Shown here: positions 1 through 7,649 of the stretch, in pieces
Numbering within the stretch: position 1 is the stretch's first letter
Layout: each line of letters opens with the position of its first letter
Source of the DNA: Flavonifractor sp052065355
Lineage (GTDB): Bacteria; Bacillota; Clostridia; Oscillospirales; Oscillospiraceae
Reading direction: 5' to 3'
DNA: 64,000 nucleotides
Assembly (NCBI RefSeq): GCF_052065355.1
Contig: NZ_JBQHUF010000003.1
Span: forward strand, 124,001-188,000
Notes under the pieces: model-generated
The model's database searches: none
Seen by the model: only the letters and a program-made list of their open reading frames with translations
Told to the model about the DNA's origin: nothing
Translations under genes and position numbers: made by a program

Positions 1-31
1 AGGCCGGAGACGGAAGTACCGTCTTCGGCCT
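1..31 (-). terminator. Stem-loop downstream of the dacF-type gene
   Basis: A 13-bp inverted repeat with a 5-nt loop (arms 1-13 and 19-31, one G-T pair) sits 11 bases beyond the stop codon of the minus-strand carboxypeptidase gene. It is placed like an intrinsic terminator for that gene. The T-tract that would follow on the minus strand lies outside the window, so this is likely but not proven. Confidence 0.55.
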
Positions 32-42
32 GTGCACTTGAG

Positions 43-1176
43 TCATTGAGCCATAAACAAAGTTTTCAGCAGTCGGGCGAAAATGCCGGGGACAGTGAGC
101 CGTTCCACGGCGCTGTCGGCCACAATTGGGATGGCCTGAAGCTGCTGGTCTCCCACCCAGACCGTCATTTCGCCCAGCTTCTGGCCCGCCTCCACCGGGG
201 CCTCCACGTCCTGGCACAGCTCCAGCTGGGTGGTCACCTGGTTTACCATGGATTTTTCCACCAAAATCCGGCTGGAGGTGGACAAAACGGGCTGGACGGT
301 CTCACTTTCGCCCAGCAGCACATCTACCGGCGGCAATGCCTGGGAGGGGTAGACGTCCATCAGCGTGTAGTTGGCAAAGCCGTAATTCAGCAGGGAAGAG
401 GCCGCTGCCGAGCGGGCGTCGGAGGAAGAGCAGTGCAGTACCACGGCGATGAGTTCCATGCCGTCCCGCTCTGCCGTGGCGGACAGGCAGAAGCCGGCGG
501 AGTCGGTGGAACCGGTCTTCAGCCCAGTGGCGCCTTCATAGAACCGGATGAGCTTGTTGGTATTGGCCAGCTGGAACTGGCCGTTTCGGAGGGAATCCAT
601 CCAGATGGTGGTGTATTCCCGGATGGAGGGGTGATTGAGGATGAGCTCCCGGCTCATCAGCGCGATGTCATAGGCGGAGGTGAGATGACCCGCCGCCGGC
701 AGGCCGGTACAGTTGACGAAGCAGGTGTCCTTCATCCCCAGCTCCGCTGCCCGCTGGTTCATCCGTTCCACAAAGGCCTCTTCGCTGCCTGCCAGGTGCT
801 CTGCCAGAGCCACCGAGGCGTCATTGCCCGAGGCCACCGCCACTGCCTTCAGCAGATCGTGGACCGTCATCTGCTCCCCTTCCTTTAAATAAACCTGGGA
901 ACCTCCCATGGAGGCGGCGTAGGCGGACACCGTCACCATGTCGTCGGTGGACAGGCTGCCGTTATCAATGGCCTCCATTACCAGCAGCAGCGTCATGATC
1001 TTGGTGACACTGGCTGGTTCCATCTTGTCGTGGGCGCTCTGCTCGTACAGGACGGTGCCCGTCTCTTTTTCCATCAGCACCGCCGCTCCCGCGTCCACCG
1101 CAGGCCCGGCGGTGGCGGCCTGGGCGGGGACGGCCAGCAGTAGGGCGGCCACCAGGGCCGCGGCCAGTTTTTTCAT
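43..1176 (-). CDS. dacF: D-alanyl-D-alanine carboxypeptidase (DacF/PBP5-type, peptidase S11)
   Basis: Low-molecular-weight penicillin-binding protein that removes the terminal D-Ala from peptidoglycan stem peptides outside the membrane. The 377-aa protein starts with a Sec signal peptide (MKKLAAALVAALLLAVPAQA). It carries the three serine-hydrolase motifs in the normal spacing: SVTK (residues 56-59, nucleophile Ser56), SGN (116-118) and KTG (220-222). A C-terminal beta-rich domain follows and ends in an amphipathic helix (VPGIFARLLKTLFMAQ), which in this family anchors the enzyme to the outer leaflet. It is transcribed divergently from mobA. DacF is the usual name for the sporulation-linked paralog; DacA/DacB cannot be separated by eye. 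Confidence 0.93.
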   Translation of the reverse strand: MKKLAAALVAALLLAVPAQAATAGPAVDAGAAVLMEKETGTVLYEQSAHDKMEPASVTKIMTLLLVMEAIDNGSLSTDDMVTVSAYAASMGGSQVYLKEGEQMTVHDLLKAVAVASGNDASVALAEHLAGSEEAFVERMNQRAAELGMKDTCFVNCTGLPAAGHLTSAYDIALMSRELILNHPSIREYTTIWMDSLRNGQFQLANTNKLIRFYEGATGLKTGSTDSAGFCLSATAERDGMELIAVVLHCSSSDARSAAASSLLNYGFANYTLMDVYPSQALPPVDVLLGESETVQPVLSTSSRILVEKSMVNQVTTQLELCQDVEAPVEAGQKLGEMTVWVGDQQLQAIPIVADSAVERLTVPGIFARLLKTLFMAQ

Positions 1177-1250
1177 AGCGTTTCAAGCCTCCAATGCGTC
1201 TGACATTCTGTTTCAAAGGATATGGAATCCCAAGGGCTTCTATACAGATT

Positions 1251-1279
1251 TTGACGTGGGTAAATTTTTCTGCTACACT
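1251..1279 (+). promoter_or_regulatory. Sigma-A promoter for mobA
   Basis: TTGACG (1251-1256) and TACACT (1274-1279) are separated by 17 bp, 21 bases before the mobA start codon. Only consensus matching supports this. Confidence 0.55.
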
Positions 1280-1300
1280 AAGCCGAAAGGAGGAGAGAAG

Positions 1301-1867
1301 ATGGAATCCGCAGCTGTGATCCTGATGGGAGGAAAATCATCCCGCATGGGGCGGGACAAAGCGGCCCTTCCTCTGGACGGCCAGGATTTCCTTACCCGAC
1401 TGGTGGCCCGGTTTCAGGAAAAATTTGATCGAATCTATGTGTCTGGCCCTGGGGGGCTGCCCGATCTGCGTCCTGGTCAGGGGCCTCTGGCGGGATTGGA
1501 AACCGTTTTTGTCCGCACAGGGGCGGAGCGGATCTTCCTTACCGCTGTGGACCTGCCCTTCGCCGATCCTGTCCTGGCCCAGTTGCTGCTGGATGGGCTG
1601 GAGGGAAAGGACGCTTGCCTGATCCGCAGAGACAGCGGAAAGCTGGAGCCCCTCTTCGCCGCCTACTGCCGCTCCTGCCTGCCTCATGTCCAGGCCTGCC
1701 TGGATGAGGAATGCCGGGCTATGGGGGCCCTGCTGGACCGGCTTGACTGCCGGATACTGGAGGAAAGGGATTTGCCCGACTTTGACCTGGACAGGCTCCT
1801 GTTAAATGTAAATACCCCCGCGGACTACCACCGTGCAGAGAAAATTTCAAATTCCTCTTTACAATGA
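1301..1867 (+). CDS. mobA: Molybdenum cofactor guanylyltransferase
   Basis: Cytoplasmic enzyme that transfers GMP from GTP to molybdopterin-Mo to make the guanine dinucleotide cofactor. The 188-aa product opens with the nucleotide-binding signature AAVILMGGKSSRMGRDKA, the family's L(A/M)GGxSxRMGxDK loop. Further on come GPLAGLE and the metal-binding TAVDLPF region typical of MobA. The ATG at 1301 is chosen because AGGAGGAGA ends just upstream; a longer open frame to 938 overlaps the opposing gene and lacks a ribosome site. No molybdoenzyme genes are in view, so its client is unknown. The next transporter operon follows directly. Confidence 0.85.
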   Translation: MESAAVILMGGKSSRMGRDKAALPLDGQDFLTRLVARFQEKFDRIYVSGPGGLPDLRPGQGPLAGLETVFVRTGAERIFLTAVDLPFADPVLAQLLLDGLEGKDACLIRRDSGKLEPLFAAYCRSCLPHVQACLDEECRAMGALLDRLDCRILEERDLPDFDLDRLLLNVNTPADYHRAEKISNSSLQ

Positions 1868-1886
1868 TGCTTTAGTGTGGTAACAT
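1858..1886 (+). promoter_or_regulatory. Candidate promoter for the amino acid ABC operon
   Basis: TTTACA (1858-1863), 17-bp spacer and TAACAT (1881-1886) overlap the end of mobA and lie 40 bases before the binding-protein start. Moderate consensus match only. Confidence 0.4.
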
Positions 1887-1926
1887 ACGAAAGCAACCAC
1901 GACATACATGGTTTGGAGGAATGTAC

Positions 1927-2784
1927 ATGAAACGGAAACTGACTGCTCTGGCCCTTGCGCTGGGCCTGACTCTTTCTCTGGCCGCCTGCGACAGCGGCAC
2001 CACAGGCAGCGCCAACACCCCTGCCGGCGGCAACAGCGAGAGCCCCGCTGCTGCTGAGTCCAATACCCCTGCCGCTGAGAGCGATATGGCCTATGTCCAG
2101 GACAAGGGCACTCTCATTGTAGGCATGACCGACTTTAATCCCATGGATTATAAGGATGAGAACGGCGAATGGATCGGCTTCGACGCCGACATGGCCAAGG
2201 CCTTCGCAGAGAGCCTGGGTGTGGAAGTGGAGTTCCTGGAGATCAACTGGGACAACAAGCTGATGGAGCTGGACACCAAGGGCATCGATGTTATCTGGAA
2301 CGGCATGACCATCAATGACGAGGTAAAGGCCGGCGCTTCCGTGTCTGAGCCTTACTGCCGCAACGGCCAGGTAGTGGTGCTCCCCGCCGATAAGGCTGAG
2401 GACTATCAGACTGTGGAGAGCCTGTCCGACCTGAACTTCGCTGTAGAGAACGGCTCTCAGGGTGCCGCTCAGCTGGATGCGCTGGGCCTGAGCTATGTGG
2501 CCAAGACCACCCAGGCCGACGCCCTGATGGAAGTGGCCTCCGGCGCCTCCGACGCCTGTGTCATCGACCTGCTGATGGCCGGCGCCATGATCGGTGAGGG
2601 CACCAGCTATCCCGACCTGACCTACACCGTCCAGCTCAACGACGAGGAGTATGGTGTGGCCTTCCGCAAGGGCTCCGATCTGACCGAGGCCTTCAACAGC
2701 TTCTGGAAAGATGCCTATGACGCCGGCACCGTGATGGAGACGGCTACCACCTATGGCGTTCAGGAATCCGTCATCGAGAAATAA
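1927..2784 (+). CDS. Amino acid ABC transporter substrate-binding lipoprotein
   Basis: Extracellular solute receptor (SBP family 3) for a polar amino acid importer. A lipoprotein signal peptide with lipobox LAAC sits at the N-terminus; after Cys comes a low-complexity Ser/Ala/Pro linker, then the family-3 core. The core includes GTLIVGMTDFNPMDY, FDADMAKAFAESLG and the ligand-binding strand ending WNGMTIND. The ATG at 1927 has GGAGGA six bases upstream; the in-frame ATG at 1921 abuts the ribosome site and is unlikely. The permease and ATPase genes follow in the same operon. The substrate (cystine, glutamine, polar residue) cannot be read from sequence. Confidence 0.9.
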   Translation: MKRKLTALALALGLTLSLAACDSGTTGSANTPAGGNSESPAAAESNTPAAESDMAYVQDKGTLIVGMTDFNPMDYKDENGEWIGFDADMAKAFAESLGVEVEFLEINWDNKLMELDTKGIDVIWNGMTINDEVKAGASVSEPYCRNGQVVVLPADKAEDYQTVESLSDLNFAVENGSQGAAQLDALGLSYVAKTTQADALMEVASGASDACVIDLLMAGAMIGEGTSYPDLTYTVQLNDEEYGVAFRKGSDLTEAFNSFWKDAYDAGTVMETATTYGVQESVIEK

Positions 2785-2854
2785 GATATCCTGAGGGAAC
2801 GGGGCAGAGAGCGAAACGCTCTCTGCCCTTCCCCGGTCAAGAGAGGGAAACACT

Positions 2855-3493
2855 ATGCTGATGTCTGTTACGCTCACGTTGCTGGAGGGGTTTGTGGTCA
2901 CCCTGGAGCTTTTTCTCCTGACCCTCCTGTTTGCACTGCCTCTGGGTTTGGTGATCTCCTTCGGCTCCATGAGCCGGTGCGCGCCCCTGCGGTGGGTGGT
3001 TAAGACCGTGGTGTGGATCGTCCGAGGCACCCCCCTGATGCTCCAGATCATGGTGGTGTTCTACGGGCCGGGCCTGATGTTCGACCTGCCGCTGCTGCCC
3101 CGCTTCACCGCGGCGGTGGTGACCTTCGTCATCAACTACGCCTGCTACTTCTCCGAGATCTACCGGGGTGGCATCCAGGGCGTGCCGGCAGGTCAGCAGG
3201 AGGCGGGCCTGGTACTGGGCATGACCCGCAGTCAGATCTTTTTCAAGGTTACCCTCCTTCAGGTTATCAAGCGCATCGTGCCCCCTATGGGCAATGAGTT
3301 CATCACGCTGGTGAAGGACACCGCTTTGGTGCGGGTCATTTCCGTCTACGAGATCATCTGGATGGGCGAGTCCTTTATCAAAAAGGGCATGATCTGGCCT
3401 CTGTTCTACACTGCCGTCTTCTATCTGGTGGCCAACGGCATCCTCACTCTGCTGTTTGGCTGGTTTGAGAGAAAGCTGAACTATTTCAAGTAA
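2855..3493 (+). CDS. Amino acid ABC transporter permease (His/Glu/Gln/Arg type)
   Basis: Inner-membrane permease of 212 aa with the hydrophobic N-terminus LTLLEGFVVTLELFLLTLL and several further membrane segments. It has the HisM-type EAA loop (QQEAGLVLGMTRSQIFFKV) that docks the ATPase, and the characteristic VRGTPLMLQIMVVFYG stretch. It lies between the binding lipoprotein and the ATPase, so the three form one importer. It ends 13 bases before the ATPase start. Only one permease gene is present, so a homodimeric channel is expected. Confidence 0.9.
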   Translation: MLMSVTLTLLEGFVVTLELFLLTLLFALPLGLVISFGSMSRCAPLRWVVKTVVWIVRGTPLMLQIMVVFYGPGLMFDLPLLPRFTAAVVTFVINYACYFSEIYRGGIQGVPAGQQEAGLVLGMTRSQIFFKVTLLQVIKRIVPPMGNEFITLVKDTALVRVISVYEIIWMGESFIKKGMIWPLFYTAVFYLVANGILTLLFGWFERKLNYFK

Positions 3494-3506
3494 GGAGGTG
3501 GGCCCT

Positions 3507-4292
3507 GTGCCCATTCTGGACGTACAGCACATTGAAAAGCACTTTGGCTCCACCCGGGTACTGGAGGATATCAGCTTTTCTCTGGAAAAGGGGCAGGCGC
3601 TGGCCATCATCGGCTCTTCCGGCTCCGGCAAGACCACCCTGCTGCGGTGCCTGAACTTTTTGGAGACTCCCAACCAGGGCAGGATCCTGGTCAATGGTGA
3701 GACCCTCTTTGACGCCGACGACCCCGCTACCCAGCGGGAGAGCGAGGTGCGCAAAAAGCGCCTTCACTTCGGCCTGGTGTTTCAGTCCTTCAACCTGTTT
3801 CCCCAGTATACCGCCCTGGAAAACGTGACCCTGGCGCCCAGACTGCTGGCCCAGGAGAACCCGGACTTTAAGTCTAAAAAGAAGGAGCTCTTTGAGGCCA
3901 TTCAGGTAGAAGGCCGGGAGCTGCTGGCCAAGATGGGGCTTTCCGACCGGGCTGATCACTATCCTCACCAGCTTTCCGGCGGCCAGCAGCAGCGGGTGGC
4001 TATCGCCCGTGCCCTGGCGCTGAAGCCGGACATCCTGTGCTTTGACGAGCCCACCTCCGCCCTGGACCCGGAGCTCACCGGGGAGGTGCTGAAGGTCATC
4101 CGCTCTCTGGCGGAGCAGAAGACCACCATGATCATCGTCACCCATGAGATGGCCTTTGCCCGGGACGTGGCCGATCAGGTGATCTTTATGGACGAAGGGG
4201 TCATCGTGGAGCAGGGCGACGCCCGGCAGGTCATCGAAAACCCCAGGGAGGAGCGCACCCGGCAGTTCCTCTCCCGCTATGCGGAGAATTGA
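3507..4292 (+). CDS. Amino acid ABC transporter ATP-binding protein
   Basis: ATPase that powers the adjacent importer. The 261-aa protein has Walker A (GSSGSGKTTLLR), Q-loop (VFQSFNLFPQY), signature LSGGQQQR, Walker B (ILCFDEPTSALD) and the switch histidine in VTHEM. It therefore looks fully active. The GTG at 3507 is preferred because AGGAGG lies 8 bases upstream; the earlier in-frame GTG at 3498 overlaps that ribosome site. A strong terminator follows the stop codon and closes the operon. Confidence 0.93.
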   Translation: MPILDVQHIEKHFGSTRVLEDISFSLEKGQALAIIGSSGSGKTTLLRCLNFLETPNQGRILVNGETLFDADDPATQRESEVRKKRLHFGLVFQSFNLFPQYTALENVTLAPRLLAQENPDFKSKKKELFEAIQVEGRELLAKMGLSDRADHYPHQLSGGQQQRVAIARALALKPDILCFDEPTSALDPELTGEVLKVIRSLAEQKTTMIIVTHEMAFARDVADQVIFMDEGVIVEQGDARQVIENPREERTRQFLSRYAEN

Positions 4293-4300
4293 AAAACGGG

Positions 4301-4336
4301 AAAACGCGTGGTATGATAATACCACGCGTTTTTGTT
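4301..4336 (+). terminator. Intrinsic terminator of the ABC operon
   Basis: Perfect 14-bp inverted repeat (4301-4314 and 4319-4332) with loop GATA and a following T-tract, 9 bases after the ATPase stop codon. Confidence 0.85.
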
Positions 4337-4353
4337 AGGAAGGAGCTGACAGC

Positions 4354-4698
4354 ATGGATCAGGAGCTGTTTTTGCCCGTGCTCTCCCACTTTGAGAACGG
4401 GAATTTCTGGACGGCCAGCGGTGGCCGGATGCGCTACCGGGTGGACCCGATCAAGGAGGAAGACGCCTGGGCGGCCCTGGAAGCCCAGGTGTGGGAAGGT
4501 CCCTGGAACTTGGCCGACAGCACGGTGGAGGAGACCGTCCGCTTCCCCCTGACGGAAGAGGGACTGGAGCAGCTCAGAGCTTGGGCGCTCAGCTGGCAGG
4601 AGCAGATCAACGCCCGTCCTGCCAAGACCCTGGCGGAAACTATCCAGGCCAGGGATGCCCGCCGCCAGGCCATGAAAGAACAGGAGAAGGCGGAGTAA
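4354..4698 (+). CDS. Hypothetical protein, 114 aa
   Basis: I do not recognise the family. The product is acidic, Trp- and Glu-rich, with no signal peptide or membrane segment. A predicted helical C-terminus (ETIQARDARRQAMKEQEKAE) ends the protein. AAGGAGCTG lies just upstream of the ATG. It sits between two small units after the ABC operon terminator, and nothing in the neighbourhood suggests a role. Confidence 0.65.
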   Translation: MDQELFLPVLSHFENGNFWTASGGRMRYRVDPIKEEDAWAALEAQVWEGPWNLADSTVEETVRFPLTEEGLEQLRAWALSWQEQINARPAKTLAETIQARDARRQAMKEQEKAE

Positions 4699-4767
4699 AC
4701 TCTTGCGTTCAGCGGCGGATGGTGCTATAGTATTTCTTGGTAAATTGAGAGAAAGGCGGCGCAAGCC

Positions 4768-4959
4768 ATGACCTGGGGAACCTATTATTTTTTCTATGAG
4801 TGTCCGAAGTGCGGGAAGAAATACCGTTACGAGCTGGAGGGTGCCGACAACGCCACCTTCGGCCTGTGCCCCGACTGTAAGGTGATGGGTACCTTTGTGG
4901 GGGAGACCAAGGACAACAAGCAGGGCGAGGACAAGTTCGCCGATTATGAATTCGTGTAA
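4768..4959 (+). CDS. Small zinc-ribbon protein, 63 aa
   Basis: Contains two CxxC knuckles, CPKCGKKYRYEL and CPDCK, spaced as in a rubredoxin-like zinc ribbon, and an acidic C-terminus. Such proteins usually bind one structural zinc; the function here is unknown. A strong bidirectional terminator follows immediately. Confidence 0.65.
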   Translation: MTWGTYYFFYECPKCGKKYRYELEGADNATFGLCPDCKVMGTFVGETKDNKQGEDKFADYEFV

Positions 4960-4961
4960 CT

Positions 4962-5005
4962 AAAAAAGCGGCCGCCTCTTTCACTAAGAGGCGGCCGCTT
5001 TTTTA
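4962..5005. terminator. Bidirectional intrinsic terminator
   Basis: A long perfect GC stem (A-run, GCGGCCGCCTCTT, 6-nt loop, AAGAGGCGGCCGC, T-run) separates the zinc-ribbon gene from the convergent minus-strand Ig-like gene and can serve both. Confidence 0.9.
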
Positions 5006-5011
5006 GTTTGT

Positions 5012-6001
5012 TCAGAAGGAGCAACGGACAATGCACTTCAGAGTCTGCCCATCCACTGTACAGGTGATCGTAGTGCTGCCGGGGCCTACCGGCTTCACCA
5101 CGCCGTCAGCGGAAATGGTGGCCACGGCGGTGTTGCCGATGGACCAGACGGGGGTGGAGCTGGTGCCGTTCACCTTCATCTGCACCGAGGGGTTGTCCTT
5201 GGCGGAGAAAGTAAAGTCGGTCTTATTGAGGGACAGGGTGCCGGTAGAAGTGGATCCGCCGGTGGAAGAGGAGCCACTGCTGCTGGAGGTGCCGCTGGTG
5301 ACCTGATTGTAGACCAGAATGGTCTGGTCGGCGGCGCCGGGCAAGGAGGCGGTGATGGTGGCGCTGCCCCGGGTGGTGCCGTGGCTCACCTTGCCGTTTT
5401 CATCCACCGAGACGATGGACGGATCGCTGCTGGTCCAGGTAATGGTGCCGGTAGAGCCGGCGGGAATAAAGGTCACGTGGACGGTAATGGGATCGGGATA
5501 CCGGTCGGAGAAGGAAAACTCCGTCTGGTCCAGGGTAAAGCCGGTAGCCGTCTGCTCAGCGGGAATGGTGTTTTCAGGAGACTCCACAGCCGGCGGGGTG
5601 GAGTCCTCAGGACCGGGAGTCTCGGACTCTTCCGTAACGGGGGCGGAGCTCTCCGGCGGGACAGAGGAGCCGGGCTCTGTATGGCCCTTGCTTACCAGGG
5701 GCATGATGATGGTGATAACAATAATGACCGCCGCCACGATCAGGGCCAGGGACAGTACCATGCCCACAGTGCGCAGGGGCGAGGGACTGCCGCCGTAGCC
5801 GCCGCCACGGGTATTCGTGACTAACCGCTTGCCGCCGCGAGAGCGGGGGGCGCTGTCCTCATACTCCTCCTGATCGTCATAGTCCTGCTGCTCCACCTCA
5901 TCACAGAAGGGGCAGTGCTTATAAGTAGAGGAGTAGTCCTCCCCGCAGTATTCACAGTGGATCATTTTAGGCCGCTCGTCTTTTCCGCGTCTGGATGCCA
6001 T
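5012..6001 (-). CDS. Membrane-anchored protein with zinc-ribbon head and two Big_2 (Ig-like) domains
   Basis: Domain order in 329 aa: a short zinc ribbon (CEYCGEDYSSTYKHCPFC), an acidic Asp/Glu stretch, a basic Gly/Arg segment, one membrane helix (VGMVLSLALIVAAVIIVITI), a Ser/Pro/Glu linker, then two bacterial Ig-like domains. The Ig-like domains show the typical ITWTSSDPSIVSVDENGKV and VWSIGNTAVATISADGVV strands. The layout suggests an inside-out anchor with an extracellular Ig-like tail. The ATG at 6001 follows GGAGGGATTTCCC; an upstream in-frame ATG overlaps that site. Role unknown. Confidence 0.7.
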   Translation of the reverse strand: MASRRGKDERPKMIHCEYCGEDYSSTYKHCPFCDEVEQQDYDDQEEYEDSAPRSRGGKRLVTNTRGGGYGGSPSPLRTVGMVLSLALIVAAVIIVITIIMPLVSKGHTEPGSSVPPESSAPVTEESETPGPEDSTPPAVESPENTIPAEQTATGFTLDQTEFSFSDRYPDPITVHVTFIPAGSTGTITWTSSDPSIVSVDENGKVSHGTTRGSATITASLPGAADQTILVYNQVTSGTSSSSGSSSTGGSTSTGTLSLNKTDFTFSAKDNPSVQMKVNGTSSTPVWSIGNTAVATISADGVVKPVGPGSTTITCTVDGQTLKCIVRCSF

Positions 6002-6182
6002 GGGAAATCCCTCCAATCGACATTCTTAGCTTATTTTACAACGGCGAGCGGCCATCCGTCAACGGCGGGGAGGAAAATGTAAAGGTTTTTTAATATTTAT
6101 GTTAACTTTGTCCTGCCTTGCGTTCTTTCCCGCAATCGGATATAATACAGCACAGCAGAGTAAAAAACGGAGGTGTGGCGGG

Positions 6183-7607
6183 ATGAAAAGCTCCATCAGC
6201 GCCGCGGAGGCCCACAAGCAGTACAGCGAGGGAGTGAGTGCCTTCCGGCGGCAGATTACCGACGCTGCCCTGCGGGCTAAGTTCAACCAGGAGGCAGACA
6301 CCTTTTTCCGGGCCTGTGCTCTGGGGCTGTGGCAGAGAGACGGCTCGTCCATCACGCCCCGCCATGTGGAGTACTATAACGCGATTTATGCCAAGGGCAA
6401 TCCGGTGCCCTCCATCCTGTTCTGGGAGTTATCTTCGGCGGTACTGGGCTACCCCGGCTTCAAAGTGCCCGATTTCTTTGCCCGGATGCGGGCCTGCGAC
6501 AAGGTGTCCGGCAGTAACCTGGCCCGGCGGTTCATTGACCTGACCACCCTGATGCTCCTGCTTTTTGCCGCGGTGGACGACCAGGTCAGCGAGGCGGAGG
6601 CCGGGTTTGTCAACACCTGCGCCGACACGCTGTCCGCCCTGTGCGATAAGGACGGACTGAAGGGGGAGAAGGCCCCGCTGGATGTCAAAGACTTTGTGAC
6701 CCGCCCGGCGCCTCAGCCCCAGCAGGCCAAGGAGCAGACCGAGGCCGAGAACCAGGAGGAACCGGCAGCGGAGGCGGAGCCCGCCCCTACGCTGGAGGAG
6801 CTGTTGGCTGAATTGGACGGGCTGTGTGGCCTGGAAAAGGTGAAGGCAGATGTGAAGAGCCTGATCAACCTGGTAAAGGTGCGCAAGCTCCGACAGGAGC
6901 ACGACCTGCCTGTGCCGCCCATGAGCCTCCATCTGGTCTTTATGGGAAACCCGGGCACCGGCAAGACCACTGTGGCCCGGCTGCTGGCCCAGATCTACAA
7001 GGCCATGGGTGTGCTGTCCAAGGGCCAGTTGGTGGAGGTGGACCGTTCCGGCCTGGTGGCCGGTTTTGTGGGTCAGACCGCTATCAAGACCGGCGAGGCG
7101 ATCCAGAAGGCCCTGGGCGGCGTACTGTTCATCGACGAAGCCTACGCCCTGGCCAGCTCGGACAACGCCAACGACTTCGGCAAAGAGGCCATTGAGACCC
7201 TGCTGAAGGGCATGGAGGACCACCGGGCGGATCTGGTGGTCATCGTGGCGGGCTACACCGAGCTGATGGACCGCTTCATCCACGCCAACCCCGGTCTGGA
7301 GAGCCGATTTAACAAGTACTTCTATTTTGATGACTACACCGGGGACCAGCTGATGGAGATTTTCCGCTCCATGTGCGAGAAAAACGGCTATACCCTGGAC
7401 GAGAGCGGCGGGACATACGCCGCCAAGCTGCTTCACGATCTGTATGAGAACCGGGACGAGAACTTCGGCAATGCCCGGGATGTGAGAAACCTGTTCGAGC
7501 GGGCAGTGGCCCGTCAGGCTGACCGGGTGGCGGTGCTGGAGCACCCGGACAAGGAAGCTCTGATGGCTCTCACTGAGGCAGACCTGAAGGAAGCGGCCCA
7601 GGCATAA
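6183..7607 (+). CDS. AAA+ ATPase of the CbbX/SpoVK group with an N-terminal helical (TerB-like) region
   Basis: The C-terminal half is a CbbX/SpoVK-like AAA+ domain with Walker A GNPGTGKTT starting at residue 255, Walker B VLFIDEAYAL and the arginine-bearing ESRFNKYFYF segment. The family remodels protein complexes as ring oligomers. The N-terminal half is helical and contains LLLFAAVDDQVSEAEAGFV, which resembles a TerB-type acidic helical domain. An acidic Glu/Pro/Ala linker joins the halves. The start at 6183 has GGAGGTG upstream, and a longer frame to 6099 lacks one. The target protein is not evident from the neighbours. Confidence 0.8.
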   Translation: MKSSISAAEAHKQYSEGVSAFRRQITDAALRAKFNQEADTFFRACALGLWQRDGSSITPRHVEYYNAIYAKGNPVPSILFWELSSAVLGYPGFKVPDFFARMRACDKVSGSNLARRFIDLTTLMLLLFAAVDDQVSEAEAGFVNTCADTLSALCDKDGLKGEKAPLDVKDFVTRPAPQPQQAKEQTEAENQEEPAAEAEPAPTLEELLAELDGLCGLEKVKADVKSLINLVKVRKLRQEHDLPVPPMSLHLVFMGNPGTGKTTVARLLAQIYKAMGVLSKGQLVEVDRSGLVAGFVGQTAIKTGEAIQKALGGVLFIDEAYALASSDNANDFGKEAIETLLKGMEDHRADLVVIVAGYTELMDRFIHANPGLESRFNKYFYFDDYTGDQLMEIFRSMCEKNGYTLDESGGTYAAKLLHDLYENRDENFGNARDVRNLFERAVARQADRVAVLEHPDKEALMALTEADLKEAAQA

Positions 7608-7611
7608 GAAA

Positions 7612-7639
7612 ATCCCCCACCGGGACTCCGGTGGGGGAT
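7612..7639. terminator. Stem-loop between convergent genes
   Basis: Perfect 12-bp inverted repeat with loop GACT, right after the AAA+ gene and before the convergent O-antigen-ligase-like gene. The T-tract is imperfect in both directions. Confidence 0.7.
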
Positions 7640-7649
7640 CATTATTTAT